DNA from: Rhodobiaceae bacterium
Lineage (GTDB): Bacteria > Pseudomonadota > Alphaproteobacteria > RS24
Direction of reading: 5' to 3'
DNA: 33,549 nucleotides
Assembly: GCA_018660505.1 (NCBI GenBank)
Contig: JABJKE010000018.1
Location: forward strand, 1-33,549
Part shown: positions 7,343 through 16,176 of the stretch, piece after piece
How positions within the stretch are numbered: the first letter of the stretch is position 1
Layout: every line of letters starts with the position of its first letter
Translations under genes and position numbers: made by a program
The notes under the pieces: generated by a model
Database searches by the model: none
What the model saw: only the letters and a program-made list of their open reading frames with translations
What the model was told of the DNA's origin: nothing

Positions 7343-9807
7343 TGAGCCGACTGCAAGATTTTCGAGAGCGCACGGCGCCGCGTCTCGCCAGTTTTTCGCG
7401 TCGTCTCTTGGCTGTTTTATGGCTACGCATTTCGGCCAGCGTGACCCTTTTGGCGGTGCTTTTCATCGGCTTTGCGCTGCTTGGTTTCGATGCCCAAGAC
7501 GCAAGCCTCAACACCAGCAACAACCAAAGCCCCAATAATTGGCTTGGCGGGCCCGGGGCGCTGATGGCGGATTTGGTCATGCAGAGTGTCGGCCATGCGG
7601 CCTGGCTGATTTTGCTGCCCGTGGGGGCTCGTGCGGCGCGTCAATTGCGCGGGGTGGAGATATCGCATCCCAATTGGCGCTTTCTCGCCGCCTGTGCGGC
7701 GCCTTTATTCATGGCCCTGACATTTGCTTTTGTCGGGCGCGATGCCTCGCCTTACGACCCTTTTCATGGCGGGGCTTTTGGCCAGCTGATGGGAGCTTGG
7801 GTCGAAATGCTGCTGGCCGCCGTGGCCTATTACCCGGGGCGCAATATGGAATTGGGTCTGGCGTCTCTGGCTGGATTTATTGCCTGTCTCTTGGCGCTGT
7901 TTGCCAGCGGCTTAACGCGGGCCACGGGCACATGGGGCTATCTCGCTGCCAGCGCGGTGCTGCGTCTGGGCAAGCTTGTGCTGCGTCCCAAATTGCCCTC
8001 GCGTGTCGAGATAAAAACAGACGGCGCGCTCGAAAAAGACACATGGCGCGTCCGGCTCATCGCTTTCACGCGTCCACTATCTGGCCCGCTATCGAGCCTT
8101 ATGGCACGGATGCGATTACGCAAGGTCCAACCGGCCCAAGCCGCGCCCGCGCCGCAAGATTATGAGGCTCTCGAAGACAATGATTATGCACCCCGAGACG
8201 AAGCGCCCCTAGATGCGGGGCCGCAAAGCCCGGCCGTCGAGGTGACCGACAAAAAGCCCGCGCCGAAAAAAGGTCGCCGCGCGACGCGCGAACAGCAACC
8301 GCGTTTGGCGTTTGAGAAGACCAGCAAATATCAATTGCCGCCCTTGCGCTTGCTGACCGAACATAAACCGCCCCGCCAAGCCACGACCCTGAGCAAAGAT
8401 GCGCTGGAGGCCAATGCCCGCATGTTGGAAACCGTGCTGCAAGATTTCGGTGTGCGCGGCACAATCGGCAAAGTGCGCCCCGGCCCGGTGGTCACGCTAT
8501 ATGAATTAGAGCCCGCCGCTGGGGTTCGCTCGTCGCGCGTGGTCGGCCTGTCAGATGACATCGCCCGGTCGATGAGCGCCGTGTCGGCGCGCGTGGCGCC
8601 CGTGCCGGGGGCCAATGTTATCGGCATTGAATTGCCCAACCAAACGCGTGAGCTGGTATCTTTGCGCGAATTGCTCTCGAGCCATGATTTTGAAAATGGC
8701 AAAAGCAAATTAACCATGGCGCTGGGCAAAGACATTGGCGGCGCGCCGGTTATGGCAGACCTCACAAAAATGCCTCACCTTTTGGTGGCGGGCACCACGG
8801 GCTCGGGCAAGTCGGTGGGCATTAATACGATGATCCTGTCTCTTTTATACCGCATGTCGCCTGCCGAATGTCGGCTGATTTTGGTCGACCCGAAAATGCT
8901 CGAACTGTCGGTCTATGATGGCATTCCGCATTTATTAGCTCCCGTGGTCACCGAGCCCAAGAAGGCTGTGGTGGCGCTAAAATGGGTGGTGCAGGAAATG
9001 GAAAACCGCTATCGCAAAATGGCGAAAGTCGGCGTGCGCAACATCGAGGGCTTCAACGATAAAATGCGCGAAGCGCAAAAAACCGGCGAGACCCTTTCGC
9101 GCCGTGTGCAAACTGGCTTTGACCCCGAAAGCGGCGAGGCGATGTTTGAGGAAGAAATTATCGAAGCCGAAGTGCTGCCTTTCATCGTGGTGGTTATCGA
9201 TGAGATGGCGGATTTAATGATGGTGGCGGGCAAGGATATCGAGGGCGCGGTGCAGCGGCTGGCGCAAATGGCGCGTGCTGCTGGTGTGCATCTCATCACC
9301 GCCACACAACGCCCGTCGGTCGATGTGATTACGGGCACGATTAAAGCCAATTTCCCAAGCCGGATTTCGTTTCAAGTGACGTCGAAAATCGATAGCCGAA
9401 CCGTGTTGGGCGAGCAAGGCGGCGAGCAGCTTTTGGGCCAAGGCGATATGCTGTTCATGGGCGGCGGCGGGCGCGTGCAACGGGTGCATGGCCCCTTTGT
9501 TTCAGATGACGAAGTCGAAAAAGTCGTAAGCTTTTTGAAAAAACAAGGCGCGCCGCTCTACCTTGAAGAGGTTACCGAAGAGCCAGAAGAGCTGCCCGAT
9601 TTGGAAGATAGCGTCAGCGACAGCCTCTATGACCAAGCGGTCGCCATTGTCACGCGCGATGGCCGCGCCTCGACGTCTTATGTGCAACGGCGGCTACAAA
9701 TCGGTTATAATAAAGCCGCGGGCTTGATTGAACAAATGGAAGAACAAGGGGTCATCAGTCCGCCAAATGGTTCTGGCAAACGCGAAATATTAGTGGACAA
9801 ACATTGA
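7342..9807 (+). CDS. ftsK: DNA translocase FtsK
   Basis: This is an 821-residue division-septum DNA pump. The N-terminus has about four membrane helices, followed by an Arg/Pro/acidic linker, the alpha and beta motor domains, and a C-terminal winged-helix gamma domain that reads KOPS orientation sequences. Walker A is Gly-Thr-Thr-Gly-Ser-Gly-Lys490-Ser and Walker B is a Val-Val-Val-Ile-Asp-Glu-Met-Ala-Asp strand. The gamma domain is recognised by [15 protein letters not shown]. FtsK moves chromosome termini during division and activates XerCD recombination at dif. The start at 7342 is set by the GGAGG site at 7331 and the overlap with the aminotransferase stop. Its own TGA overlaps the lolA ATG. 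Confidence 0.96.
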   Translation: MSRLQDFRERTAPRLASFSRRLLAVLWLRISASVTLLAVLFIGFALLGFDAQDASLNTSNNQSPNNWLGGPGALMADLVMQSVGHAAWLILLPVGARAARQLRGVEISHPNWRFLAACAAPLFMALTFAFVGRDASPYDPFHGGAFGQLMGAWVEMLLAAVAYYPGRNMELGLASLAGFIACLLALFASGLTRATGTWGYLAASAVLRLGKLVLRPKLPSRVEIKTDGALEKDTWRVRLIAFTRPLSGPLSSLMARMRLRKVQPAQAAPAPQDYEALEDNDYAPRDEAPLDAGPQSPAVEVTDKKPAPKKGRRATREQQPRLAFEKTSKYQLPPLRLLTEHKPPRQATTLSKDALEANARMLETVLQDFGVRGTIGKVRPGPVVTLYELEPAAGVRSSRVVGLSDDIARSMSAVSARVAPVPGANVIGIELPNQTRELVSLRELLSSHDFENGKSKLTMALGKDIGGAPVMADLTKMPHLLVAGTTGSGKSVGINTMILSLLYRMSPAECRLILVDPKMLELSVYDGIPHLLAPVVTEPKKAVVALKWVVQEMENRYRKMAKVGVRNIEGFNDKMREAQKTGETLSRRVQTGFDPESGEAMFEEEIIEAEVLPFIVVVIDEMADLMMVAGKDIEGAVQRLAQMARAAGVHLITATQRPSVDVITGTIKANFPSRISFQVTSKIDSRTVLGEQGGEQLLGQGDMLFMGGGGRVQRVHGPFVSDDEVEKVVSFLKKQGAPLYLEEVTEEPEELPDLEDSVSDSLYDQAVAIVTRDGRASTSYVQRRLQIGYNKAAGLIEQMEEQGVISPPNGSGKREILVDKH

Positions 9808-10439
9808 TGATTTTTTTCTTTCCGATCCGCAAGACCTTGACTTGGGCGCTGGCGCTGGCGGGCCTCTGGGCGGCGCCGCTTTCTGCCCAAGAGACGGCCA
9901 CCACATTTGTATCGCTGAGTGAAATCAATCGGGCGCTGCAGAACATATCGCCGCAAAGCGGCAGTTTCGAGCAAAGCCAACCCAATGGTACAAGCGTGCG
10001 CGGCACCTATCATATGAATTGGCCCGACCGCTTGCGCTTTGCTTATCAAGGGGCGGGAGACAGCGGCTCTATTGTTACCGTCAAAGGCAAATTCGTGGCG
10101 GTGCAAGAAAACCCGGGCGCCGAGCCCAATTGGTTTCCGGTTAGCCTCACGCCCCTGGCTGTTTTGCGCCAAGCGGTGCGAGAGGGCATAAGCCCCGCCA
10201 TGGTTCAAAAGCGCGTCGACAACGAGCGCGTGATTGCGCTTACTTTGCAAGACCCGACGGGCGAGCTGCCTGGCGAGGTGACATTATATTTCGCCCGACC
10301 CGGTTTAAACCTCTATGCTTGGCGCTTGGTTGATGTGCAAAATCTGGTGACGCAAGTGCGCCTGACGGAAATCATCCCGACCGATAAAATAGACGAACGT
10401 GTTTTTATTATTGAGTATGACGAGCCAGATGAGGATTAA
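9807..10439 (+). CDS. lolA: LolA-type outer-membrane lipoprotein carrier
   Basis: This 210-residue protein has a signal peptide: a basic Arg-Lys near residue 8, a hydrophobic run, then a Pro-Leu-Ser-Ala|Gln cleavage site. The mature part shows LolA-like pieces: Gly-Ser-Phe-Glu-Gln-Ser at the first strand, a Gly-Thr-Tyr-His-Met...Pro-Asp-Arg-Leu-Arg-Phe-Ala-Tyr strand pair, and a late Trp...Val-Asp-Val-Gln-Asn...Val-Arg-Leu strand. LolA ferries lipoproteins across the periplasm from LolCDE to the outer membrane. The ATG at 9807 overlaps the ftsK TGA; the ftsK-lolA order is familiar in alphaproteobacteria. Sequence divergence in this family is high, so identification leans partly on context. 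Confidence 0.85.
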   Translation: MIFFFPIRKTLTWALALAGLWAAPLSAQETATTFVSLSEINRALQNISPQSGSFEQSQPNGTSVRGTYHMNWPDRLRFAYQGAGDSGSIVTVKGKFVAVQENPGAEPNWFPVSLTPLAVLRQAVREGISPAMVQKRVDNERVIALTLQDPTGELPGEVTLYFARPGLNLYAWRLVDVQNLVTQVRLTEIIPTDKIDERVFIIEYDEPDED

Positions 10440-10447
10440 TCCCGCTT

Positions 10448-11095
10448 ATGAGTGAAACCGATGAATGGCAGCCCGATGCCGAAAACCTTATGGCATTGGA
10501 GAGCGAAATTCCGGTTCTCTCGGCAGTGCGCGAATTTGCCGACCGCGCCGTGCGCGCCAATTGGTTTTCGCAATTGGGCGACCCGATAGATGAAAAAACC
10601 GCCTATCTGGCGCGCAGTTATCTGGACATGTTGGGCTTTCCCGATGCCGACGCCATTGGCGTGATGAGCTGGGATGACGCGCTGGACGCTTCTGCCAGCC
10701 TCGACCTCAACACCGAGGCGTGGGAAGTCGAGGAGCAATTGCGTGCCGGATTGATGGAAGAGGCGCTGGCGGGCGTCAGCGAAGAAGGTTTGGGGGTTAT
10801 GCTGGCGCATTTATCGGCGCAATTGGCCGAGGTTTTGCCCGAGCTGATTGATGAAGCCTTGATGATGGCGGATGAATTGCCCGATACGATTCGAGATTTA
10901 GCGGTGGGGGCGGCGCAACAAGCGGCCCATGGCGGCGCCTTGGCCTTGGTGGCGGCGGCCGTGCAAGCCTCGACTTTAGACGATATGGAAGCCGGGGAAG
11001 AAGCCCTCAACCACCCGCTTATGCTGCGGTATCGGCTGTTTGAACTGGGCCGATGGCCCTTGGCGCTGACCGGGCGCACGTTGAATTTATTTTAA
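10448..11095 (+). CDS. Unrecognised acidic, Ala/Leu-rich cytoplasmic protein
   Basis: I do not recognise this 215-residue protein. It has no signal peptide, membrane helix or obvious enzyme motif. It is strongly acidic and rich in Ala, Leu and Glu, which predicts mostly helices. The central part (about residues 95-190) looks like a helical bundle. Its frame is intact and codon use resembles the neighbours. It lies nine bases after lolA and 17 before xthA on the same strand, so it is probably co-transcribed. No strong ribosome site precedes the ATG; GAGGA at 10431-10435 is about 12 bases away, so it may depend on coupling to lolA. No function is proposed. Confidence 0.7.
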   Translation: MSETDEWQPDAENLMALESEIPVLSAVREFADRAVRANWFSQLGDPIDEKTAYLARSYLDMLGFPDADAIGVMSWDDALDASASLDLNTEAWEVEEQLRAGLMEEALAGVSEEGLGVMLAHLSAQLAEVLPELIDEALMMADELPDTIRDLAVGAAQQAAHGGALALVAAAVQASTLDDMEAGEEALNHPLMLRYRLFELGRWPLALTGRTLNLF

Positions 11096-11112
11096 GCTAG
11101 CTAGGATAGAAA

Positions 11113-11916
11113 ATGCGAATTGTCTCGTGGAACATTAATTCGGTGCGCTTGCGCGAGCCGCTGGTGCTGGATTTGATGAAGAAACTCAAACCCGATGTGA
11201 TTTGTCTGCAAGAAACCAAATGCCCGAACGATAGTTTCCCCGAAAAAGCTTTCGCCAAGGCCGGATTTACCCATATCGCGAAAAACGGCATCAAAGGCTA
11301 TCACGGCGTCGCCACGCTTTCGCGCCTGCCCTTTGTTGAGCAGAGCTATGTCAATTATTGCGGCAAAGAAGATGGTCGCCATATGCACACGACGGTGGAG
11401 CACAAAGGGCGGCCCATCGCCATTCATAATTTTTATGTGCCCGCCGGCGGCGATGAGCCCGACCGGGAGATAAATGAAAAATTTGGCCATAAGCAGGATT
11501 TTCTGGCCGAGATGACGAAAAATTTTAAACGTCAATCGAAACAAAAAGACGCGCCGGCTTCTGTTCTGCTGGGTGACTTAAACATTGCCCCGGGCGAGCA
11601 TGATGTATGGTCGTCGAAGAAATTGCAAAAAGTCGTGAGCCATACGCCGATTGAAATTGAAACCCTAGCGAAATTGCAAAAGACGCTGGATTGGGAAGAT
11701 GTCTCGCGTCGTTTCGTGCCCGCCAGCGAAAAATTATACAGCTGGTGGAGCTATCGTGCCAAAGATTGGGATGCCGCCGACAAGGGGCGTCGCCTGGACC
11801 ATATATGGGTGACGCCAGACCTGTCCGGCGCGGTTGAAAATTACGGCGTCTTGCGCGAAGCCCGCGGTTGGGAACGCCCCTCCGATCATGCGCCCGTCTA
11901 TATTGATATCGCTTAA
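11113..11916 (+). CDS. xthA: Exodeoxyribonuclease III (AP endonuclease)
   Basis: This 267-residue enzyme is of the exonuclease III / APE1 family, cutting at abasic sites and removing 3' blocks in base-excision repair. Motifs run in the expected order: Trp-Asn-Ile-Asn-Ser-Val-Arg at the N-terminus, Leu-Gln-Glu-Thr-Lys with the metal-binding Glu, Gly-Tyr-His-Gly-Val-Ala, Gly-Asp-Leu-Asn-Ile-Ala-Pro with the catalytic Asp and Asn, Arg-Leu-Asp-His-Ile-Trp, and the terminal Ser-Asp-His-Ala-Pro-Val catalytic His. Length is normal. An AGGA site sits six bases before the ATG. It is the last gene of the run that starts with the aminotransferase. Confidence 0.95.
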   Translation: MRIVSWNINSVRLREPLVLDLMKKLKPDVICLQETKCPNDSFPEKAFAKAGFTHIAKNGIKGYHGVATLSRLPFVEQSYVNYCGKEDGRHMHTTVEHKGRPIAIHNFYVPAGGDEPDREINEKFGHKQDFLAEMTKNFKRQSKQKDAPASVLLGDLNIAPGEHDVWSSKKLQKVVSHTPIEIETLAKLQKTLDWEDVSRRFVPASEKLYSWWSYRAKDWDAADKGRRLDHIWVTPDLSGAVENYGVLREARGWERPSDHAPVYIDIA

Positions 11917-12006
11917 AATCTGATTGGCAGGTTGCGAAGCACTTGCCTTGAGCGGGCTTTTTCGACAAACTCACGCAAAAGCAAACTTTTGACGAAGGAG
12001 GGGTTC

Positions 12007-13167
12007 GTGAACGCACAAGCCAACCTAAAAGTAGAGTTTCAAAAAGACAAAAAACTTTCAGCCATTTGCACCGCCGCCCAAAATCAGGCCGAGGCCACAG
12101 AAGCAGCGCGCGCCTTGGCGCCAAAGCTGGCACGCCAATTGGCCGACGCGGGCATGTTTTCCATGTTTGTGCCCGAGGCCGTTGGGGGCGCTCAGCTCAC
12201 CCCTTTGCAAGGCAATGCCCGGCTGCAGGTTTTGGCCATGCATGATGCGGCCAGCGCTTGGGTGAGTATGATTGGCGCCACCGCCGCTCTGGGCGCGGCC
12301 TTTATTAAGCCTGAGATTAGCGGCCCGATGTTTGCCGACCCGAGCCGCATTACCTGCGGTATTTTCGCCCCCAATGGGCGCGCCCTGCAAGATGGCGATG
12401 ATTATATTGTCTCGGGGCGATGGGCTTGGGCGTCGGGCTCGGCCAATGCGGATTATATCGGACTTGGCTGTATGGCGCAGGCCTCGGAGGATGCAAAACC
12501 GAGCGTGCGGCTTTTAATGATACCGCGCGAAGAGATTATTTTTCACGACACATGGCACACGATGGGCCTATGCGGCACCAGCTCGGGCGATGTGGAAGTC
12601 GACCAAGTGCGCGTGCCCGTGGCGCATAGTTATTCCATTGCGACCGATACGCCTTGGATTGAGGACCCGCTTTACAAAATGCCATATTTCGGCTTTTTGG
12701 CGACCGGCGTGGGCGCCGTGGCTTTGGGCAATGCGCGGGCAGCGCTGGATGATTTTTTACACTTGGCGATGGCCAAAACCCCGATGGGCAATAAGCGCAC
12801 TTTGGCCGAGCGCAGCGGCGTGCAAGCCGCGGTGGCCGAAGCGGAAGCTTTATGGCGCAGCGCCGATGCGTTTTATTGGCAGACTTTGCGCGAGATCTGG
12901 CAGGCGGTGGAAGGCGGCCAGGCGATAAGCCCCGAGCAACGCGCAGATTTGCGGCTCATATCGACCCATGCGGTGCGCACCTGTGTGCAAGTGGTACGCC
13001 AAGTGCATGATTTGGCGGGCGGCACTTCGGTTTATAAAACCAGCGCCATTCAGCGCCGGTTGCGCGACAGCGAAACCATGACCCAGCATATGATTGCCAA
13101 TGCGGCGACCTATGAGATGATTGGTCGGGTGAAGCTTGGCGGCTATAATAAATCCATGCAGCTCTAG
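12007..13167 (+). CDS. Acyl-CoA dehydrogenase-superfamily flavoprotein (HsaA-like branch)
   Basis: The GTG at 12007, preceded by an AAGGAGG site (11995-12001), gives a 386-residue protein; the longer open frame from 11932 has no such support. The fold is that of acyl-CoA dehydrogenases but in the branch with the type 2 C-terminal domain, which contains flavin-dependent hydroxylases such as HsaA and HpaH-like enzymes. Seen are Phe-Val-Pro-Glu-Ala-Val-Gly-Gly, Gly-Arg-Trp-Ala-Trp-Ala-Ser-Gly, Met-Gly-Leu-Cys-Gly-Thr-Ser-Ser-Gly-Asp-Val and a late His-Asp-Leu-Ala-Gly-Gly. Members can be two-component monooxygenases needing a flavin reductase, none of which is adjacent. Substrate is unknown. The next gene is a true acyl-CoA dehydrogenase 93 bases downstream. 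Confidence 0.82.
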   Translation: MNAQANLKVEFQKDKKLSAICTAAQNQAEATEAARALAPKLARQLADAGMFSMFVPEAVGGAQLTPLQGNARLQVLAMHDAASAWVSMIGATAALGAAFIKPEISGPMFADPSRITCGIFAPNGRALQDGDDYIVSGRWAWASGSANADYIGLGCMAQASEDAKPSVRLLMIPREEIIFHDTWHTMGLCGTSSGDVEVDQVRVPVAHSYSIATDTPWIEDPLYKMPYFGFLATGVGAVALGNARAALDDFLHLAMAKTPMGNKRTLAERSGVQAAVAEAEALWRSADAFYWQTLREIWQAVEGGQAISPEQRADLRLISTHAVRTCVQVVRQVHDLAGGTSVYKTSAIQRRLRDSETMTQHMIANAATYEMIGRVKLGGYNKSMQL

Positions 13168-13260
13168 GCGGTTTTCAGGCCGCAAATGTCGCAGCCAATA
13201 GGCTTGCGTGCAGCGGCTGCCTCGGACTATCTTTATCGCAGATAAATATGGGAGCGAAAC

Positions 13261-14415
13261 ATGCTTGGAAATTACACATCCCCCTGGATGACGGAAGACC
13301 TCACCATCTTTGAAGATGCGGCGAGTAAATTCATGACCAATGAGTTCGTGCCGCTGGCCGACAAATGGGCCAAACAAGGTATTGTCGACCGCGAAGCTTG
13401 GACCAAGGCCGGCGAGGCTGGCCTTTTGTGCACCTCTATTCCGGAAGAATATGGCGGCGGCGGCGGCGACTATCGCCATGAAGCCATTCTCACCGAAGTG
13501 CAAACGCGCCTTGGCGTCGGCGGCTGGGGCCAATCGGTTCACTCGCTGATTTGCTCGCATTATTTCTTGGCGTATGGCACAGAAGAGCAGAAGAAAAAAT
13601 ATCTGCCGAAAATGGCCTCGGGCGAAATGGTTTGCGCCATCGCCATGACAGAGCCCGGCACGGGTTCGGATTTGCAGTCGGTCAAAACAACGGCGCTTAA
13701 AGACGGCAATCAATATTTGGTCAATGGCTCGAAAACCTTCATCACCAATGGCCAAACCTGCGACATGGTTTTGGTTGTCGCGAAAACCGATACGTCGCAA
13801 GGCGCCAAAGGCATTTCGCTGGTGATTGTGGAGACCGGCGACGACACGCAAGGGTTTGCGCGCGGCCGTAACCTAGATAAAATGGGCCAACATGCGGCCG
13901 ACACTTCTGAGCTGTTTTTCGATGATGTGAAAGTGCCTGCCGATAATATTCTCGGCGGCGAAGAAGGCCAAGGCTTTTACCAATTGATGCAGCAATTGCC
14001 GGCCGAGCGCCTAGTGATTGCCAATCAGGCGGTGGCCTCTATGGAACGCGCCATTGCGCTGACTTTAGATTATACGCGCGAGCGTAAAACCTTCGGCAAT
14101 TCGATTTTTGATTATCAAAACACGCAATATAAATTGGCCGAATGCAAAGCCACATGGATGGCCGCCCGGGCGATGGTCGATCAACTTCTGGCGCAATTGC
14201 TGGAAGGCAAGCTGGACGCCAATAGCGCGGCGGCGGCGAAGTTTTGGTGTACGGAGCGCGAAAACGAAGTCATCGATGATTGCCTGCAGTTCTTCGGCGG
14301 CTATGGCTATATGGATGAATATCCGATTAGCCGCATGTATACCGATGCCCGCGTGCAGCGGATTTATGGCGGTTCGAACGAAATTATGCGGATGCTGGTC
14401 GCCCGTGCGCTCTAG
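13261..14415 (+). CDS. Acyl-CoA dehydrogenase
   Basis: This 384-residue FAD enzyme introduces the alpha-beta double bond into acyl-CoA in fatty-acid or branched-chain oxidation. Family motifs are clear: Ala-Met-Thr-Glu-Pro-Gly-Thr-Gly-Ser-Asp, Lys-Thr-Phe-Ile-Thr-Asn-Gly, Arg-Lys-Thr-Phe-Gly, Phe-Gly-Gly-Tyr-Gly-Tyr and Tyr-Gly-Gly-Ser-Asn-Glu-Ile-Met. The position of the medium-chain enzyme's catalytic Glu is Gly here. The likely base is Glu249 in Leu-Pro-Ala-Glu-Arg-Leu, as in long-chain and isovaleryl-CoA dehydrogenases. Chain preference cannot be fixed further. A GGGAGCG site precedes the ATG, and a strong terminator follows. Confidence 0.92.
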   Translation: MLGNYTSPWMTEDLTIFEDAASKFMTNEFVPLADKWAKQGIVDREAWTKAGEAGLLCTSIPEEYGGGGGDYRHEAILTEVQTRLGVGGWGQSVHSLICSHYFLAYGTEEQKKKYLPKMASGEMVCAIAMTEPGTGSDLQSVKTTALKDGNQYLVNGSKTFITNGQTCDMVLVVAKTDTSQGAKGISLVIVETGDDTQGFARGRNLDKMGQHAADTSELFFDDVKVPADNILGGEEGQGFYQLMQQLPAERLVIANQAVASMERAIALTLDYTRERKTFGNSIFDYQNTQYKLAECKATWMAARAMVDQLLAQLLEGKLDANSAAAAKFWCTERENEVIDDCLQFFGGYGYMDEYPISRMYTDARVQRIYGGSNEIMRMLVARAL

Positions 14416-14445
14416 GCCTCGCCTCTTTTCGGCGCGATAAATATT

Positions 14446-14480
14446 AAAAACGCCGTCGGTTTTTGCTGGCGGCGTTTTTT
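14446..14480 (+). terminator. Rho-independent terminator after the acyl-CoA dehydrogenase
   Basis: AAAAACGCCG (14446-14455) pairs with CGGCGTTTTT (14470-14479) and the T run continues one base further. It separates the dehydrogenase genes from the exbB operon, but its end is only about 20 bases from the exbB ribosome site. The exbB promoter must therefore overlap it; TTGCTG (14463-14468) and GCTAAT (14487-14492) with 18-base spacing is a weak candidate. Confidence 0.85.
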
Positions 14481-14514
14481 GTTTGCGCTAATCTTTTTTG
14501 ACAAGGAGAGCCAA

Positions 14515-15303
14515 ATGTTCACATCTCACACCCCTACCCGCTTTGCTTTGAAAGCCCCCCTTCCTTTGAAGATGGGCCTCACGGTTTTAATCGGGGCCAG
14601 TTTATTTCTGCCAAGCCTAGGGCTGGCGCAAGAAGCCGTGGCTCCCATTGCTGAAAGCGCTGGCGACAGCCCGGGATTTTTTGGACTGTTGTTTTCCAAA
14701 GGCGGATTGGTCACTTGGATTATCGCGCTGCTCTCGGCGGTGGGTCTGCCAGTGGCGGGGGTAAAGATTTATCAATTCTACCAAATGGATATTTATCGTC
14801 CGCAGCAATTGGATATGGCTTTGGCGGATTATCGCGCTGGTAAAATTGAGGGTCTGGCAAAACGCCTCGATAATTATGCGCACCCAGCCGCGCCGCTTAT
14901 TGGCTATGCGTTAACCCAAGCCCATGGGCGCACCATGAGCCCCGATATTTTGCGCGAAGAATTGGCGCGCCGCGCGCAATATTTGGTGCGCCATTTAAAC
15001 AAAAACATTTGGGCCCTCGAGCTTATCGCGGCCTCCGCCCCCCTATTTGGCTTGCTGGGCACGGTTCTGGGGATGATTGTCGCTTTCCAAGGCGTCGGCC
15101 AAGGCGCCAGCGGGGCGGATACGGCTTTGCTCGCCTCGGGCATTTGGGAAGCGCTGTTAACCACGGCGTTTGGGTTGGGGGTCGCCTTGCCGTTTTCGAT
15201 TATGGCGGCGGTGTTCAACAATGCCGTCGATGACGTTCGCGATACGGTGGAAGATGCGTTGACAGAAATATTAGTTCGCAGCGAAGCCCAAACCAAAACT
15301 TAG
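14515..15303 (+). CDS. exbB: ExbB/TolQ/MotA-family proton channel subunit
   Basis: This 262-residue membrane protein is the channel-forming motor subunit of a TonB/Tol-type system, which converts proton flow across the inner membrane into movement of a periplasm-reaching partner. The conserved core is Pro-Leu-Phe-Gly-Leu-Leu-Gly-Thr-Val-Leu-Gly-Met, followed by Ala-Ser-Gly-Ile-Trp-Glu-Ala-Leu-Leu-Thr-Thr-Ala-Phe-Gly-Leu. The N-terminus carries an extra signal-peptide-like segment (about residues 18-38) ending Leu-Ala-Gln-Glu, as in extended ExbB proteins. The ATG at 14515 has an AAGGAG site; a frame opening at 14479 would overlap the terminator. It is the first gene of a five-gene run with exbD, exbD, a vWA protein and a helical-repeat protein. 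Confidence 0.92.
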   Translation: MFTSHTPTRFALKAPLPLKMGLTVLIGASLFLPSLGLAQEAVAPIAESAGDSPGFFGLLFSKGGLVTWIIALLSAVGLPVAGVKIYQFYQMDIYRPQQLDMALADYRAGKIEGLAKRLDNYAHPAAPLIGYALTQAHGRTMSPDILREELARRAQYLVRHLNKNIWALELIAASAPLFGLLGTVLGMIVAFQGVGQGASGADTALLASGIWEALLTTAFGLGVALPFSIMAAVFNNAVDDVRDTVEDALTEILVRSEAQTKT

Positions 15304-15318
15304 GGGCCGTTTTTTTAC

Positions 15319-15750
15319 ATGTCGCAAGCCATTCAAATCACGCGCGCACGACGCAAAAATCCGATGATGGGGCTCACGCCGCTTATCGATATGATTTTTT
15401 TGCTGCTGCTGTTTTTTTTGCTGGGGTCTGATTTCGTGAGCTATGGGCAATCTCGATTGGCCCCGCCGCGCGGCACAGGGGGCAATGAAAGCGCTCCCCA
15501 ACCAGCCATTGTAACGCTCAATAAACAAGGTGGCTTGCAGTGGAATGGCGCGCCGGTTCAGGCCGAAAACTTAGCCCAAAAGGTCACCGCTTTGGTGGCC
15601 GAAGATGAGACCCAATTGATTGTGCTCATGCCCGCGGGCGAGGCGGAAGTGCAGCGCGTGTCGGATACGCTTGACCTCTTGGTCGGGGCGGGGGCCGGGT
15701 CCATAACGCTCGAGCGCGATGTGTTCGATATTGATCTAGCCGATTTTTAG
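15319..15750 (+). CDS. exbD: ExbD-family protein with the canonical membrane Asp
   Basis: This 143-residue protein has ExbD architecture: a basic cytoplasmic N-terminus (residues 1-17), one membrane helix and a small periplasmic domain. The helix begins Leu-Thr-Pro-Leu-Ile-Asp24-Met-Ile-Phe and so keeps the Asp that corresponds to E. coli ExbD Asp25, needed for proton coupling. The periplasmic part shows the usual beta pattern ending in a Val-Leu-Met-Pro-Ala-Gly strand and a helix. It starts 15 bases after exbB and ends 12 bases before a second, different exbD. Proteins of this family dimerise inside the ExbB pentamer. Confidence 0.93.
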   Translation: MSQAIQITRARRKNPMMGLTPLIDMIFLLLLFFLLGSDFVSYGQSRLAPPRGTGGNESAPQPAIVTLNKQGGLQWNGAPVQAENLAQKVTALVAEDETQLIVLMPAGEAEVQRVSDTLDLLVGAGAGSITLERDVFDIDLADF

Positions 15751-15762
15751 GGGGCGGGTTGC

Positions 15763-16176
15763 ATGAAACTTAAAAGCCAACGCCGAGAAATAAAATCAAT
15801 TGATTTGCTGCCACTCATCAACGTGGTGTTTTTGCTCATCCTCTTCGTTTTGATTGCGGGGCGTCCGACGACCAATCATCCGCAACAAATTGAGGTCGCC
15901 ACCTCGACCCAAGAAAGCGATTATGCCCCTGCCGCTTTTTCCATTTGGCTGAAGCAAGATGATAAGTTTTATTTCGCCGAGGGCGAAGATGTTACGCTGG
16001 GCGAAGTATCCGATTGGGTAAAATCGGCGGGCATTGTGGAACAAGGTTTGCCTGTCGAACTGATTGCCGACCGGCGCGCCCATGCGAAATCTTTATTGGC
16101 GTTTCGCGCCGCCATGGCCAAGGCCGGCGTCGGGGAGATACGGTTAAAAACCCAATATGATGGGTCGGCGCCATGA
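15763..16176 (+). CDS. Second ExbD-family protein, membrane Asp replaced by Asn
   Basis: This 137-residue ExbD paralogue has the same layout as its neighbour: a basic N-terminus, one membrane helix and a periplasmic domain. Its helix begins Leu-Leu-Pro-Leu-Ile-Asn20-Val-Val-Phe. The codon is AAC, so the residue aligned with the proton-coupling Asp is Asn. The rest of the frame is intact and the periplasmic domain is well formed (Val-Glu-Leu-Ile-Ala-Asp-Arg-Arg-Ala-His), which argues against decay. It could form a heterodimer with the Asp-bearing ExbD, giving one active and one silent coupling site. A GGGGCGGG site precedes the ATG; the TGA overlaps the ATG of the vWA gene. Confidence 0.9.
   Translation: MKLKSQRREIKSIDLLPLINVVFLLILFVLIAGRPTTNHPQQIEVATSTQESDYAPAAFSIWLKQDDKFYFAEGEDVTLGEVSDWVKSAGIVEQGLPVELIADRRAHAKSLLAFRAAMAKAGVGEIRLKTQYDGSAP

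Noticed and set aside
12850-13851. 333-codon minus-strand open frame across both acyl-CoA dehydrogenases
   Set aside because: Both plus-strand genes have clear family motifs and ribosome sites; the antisense product has no recognisable domain and spans two genes.
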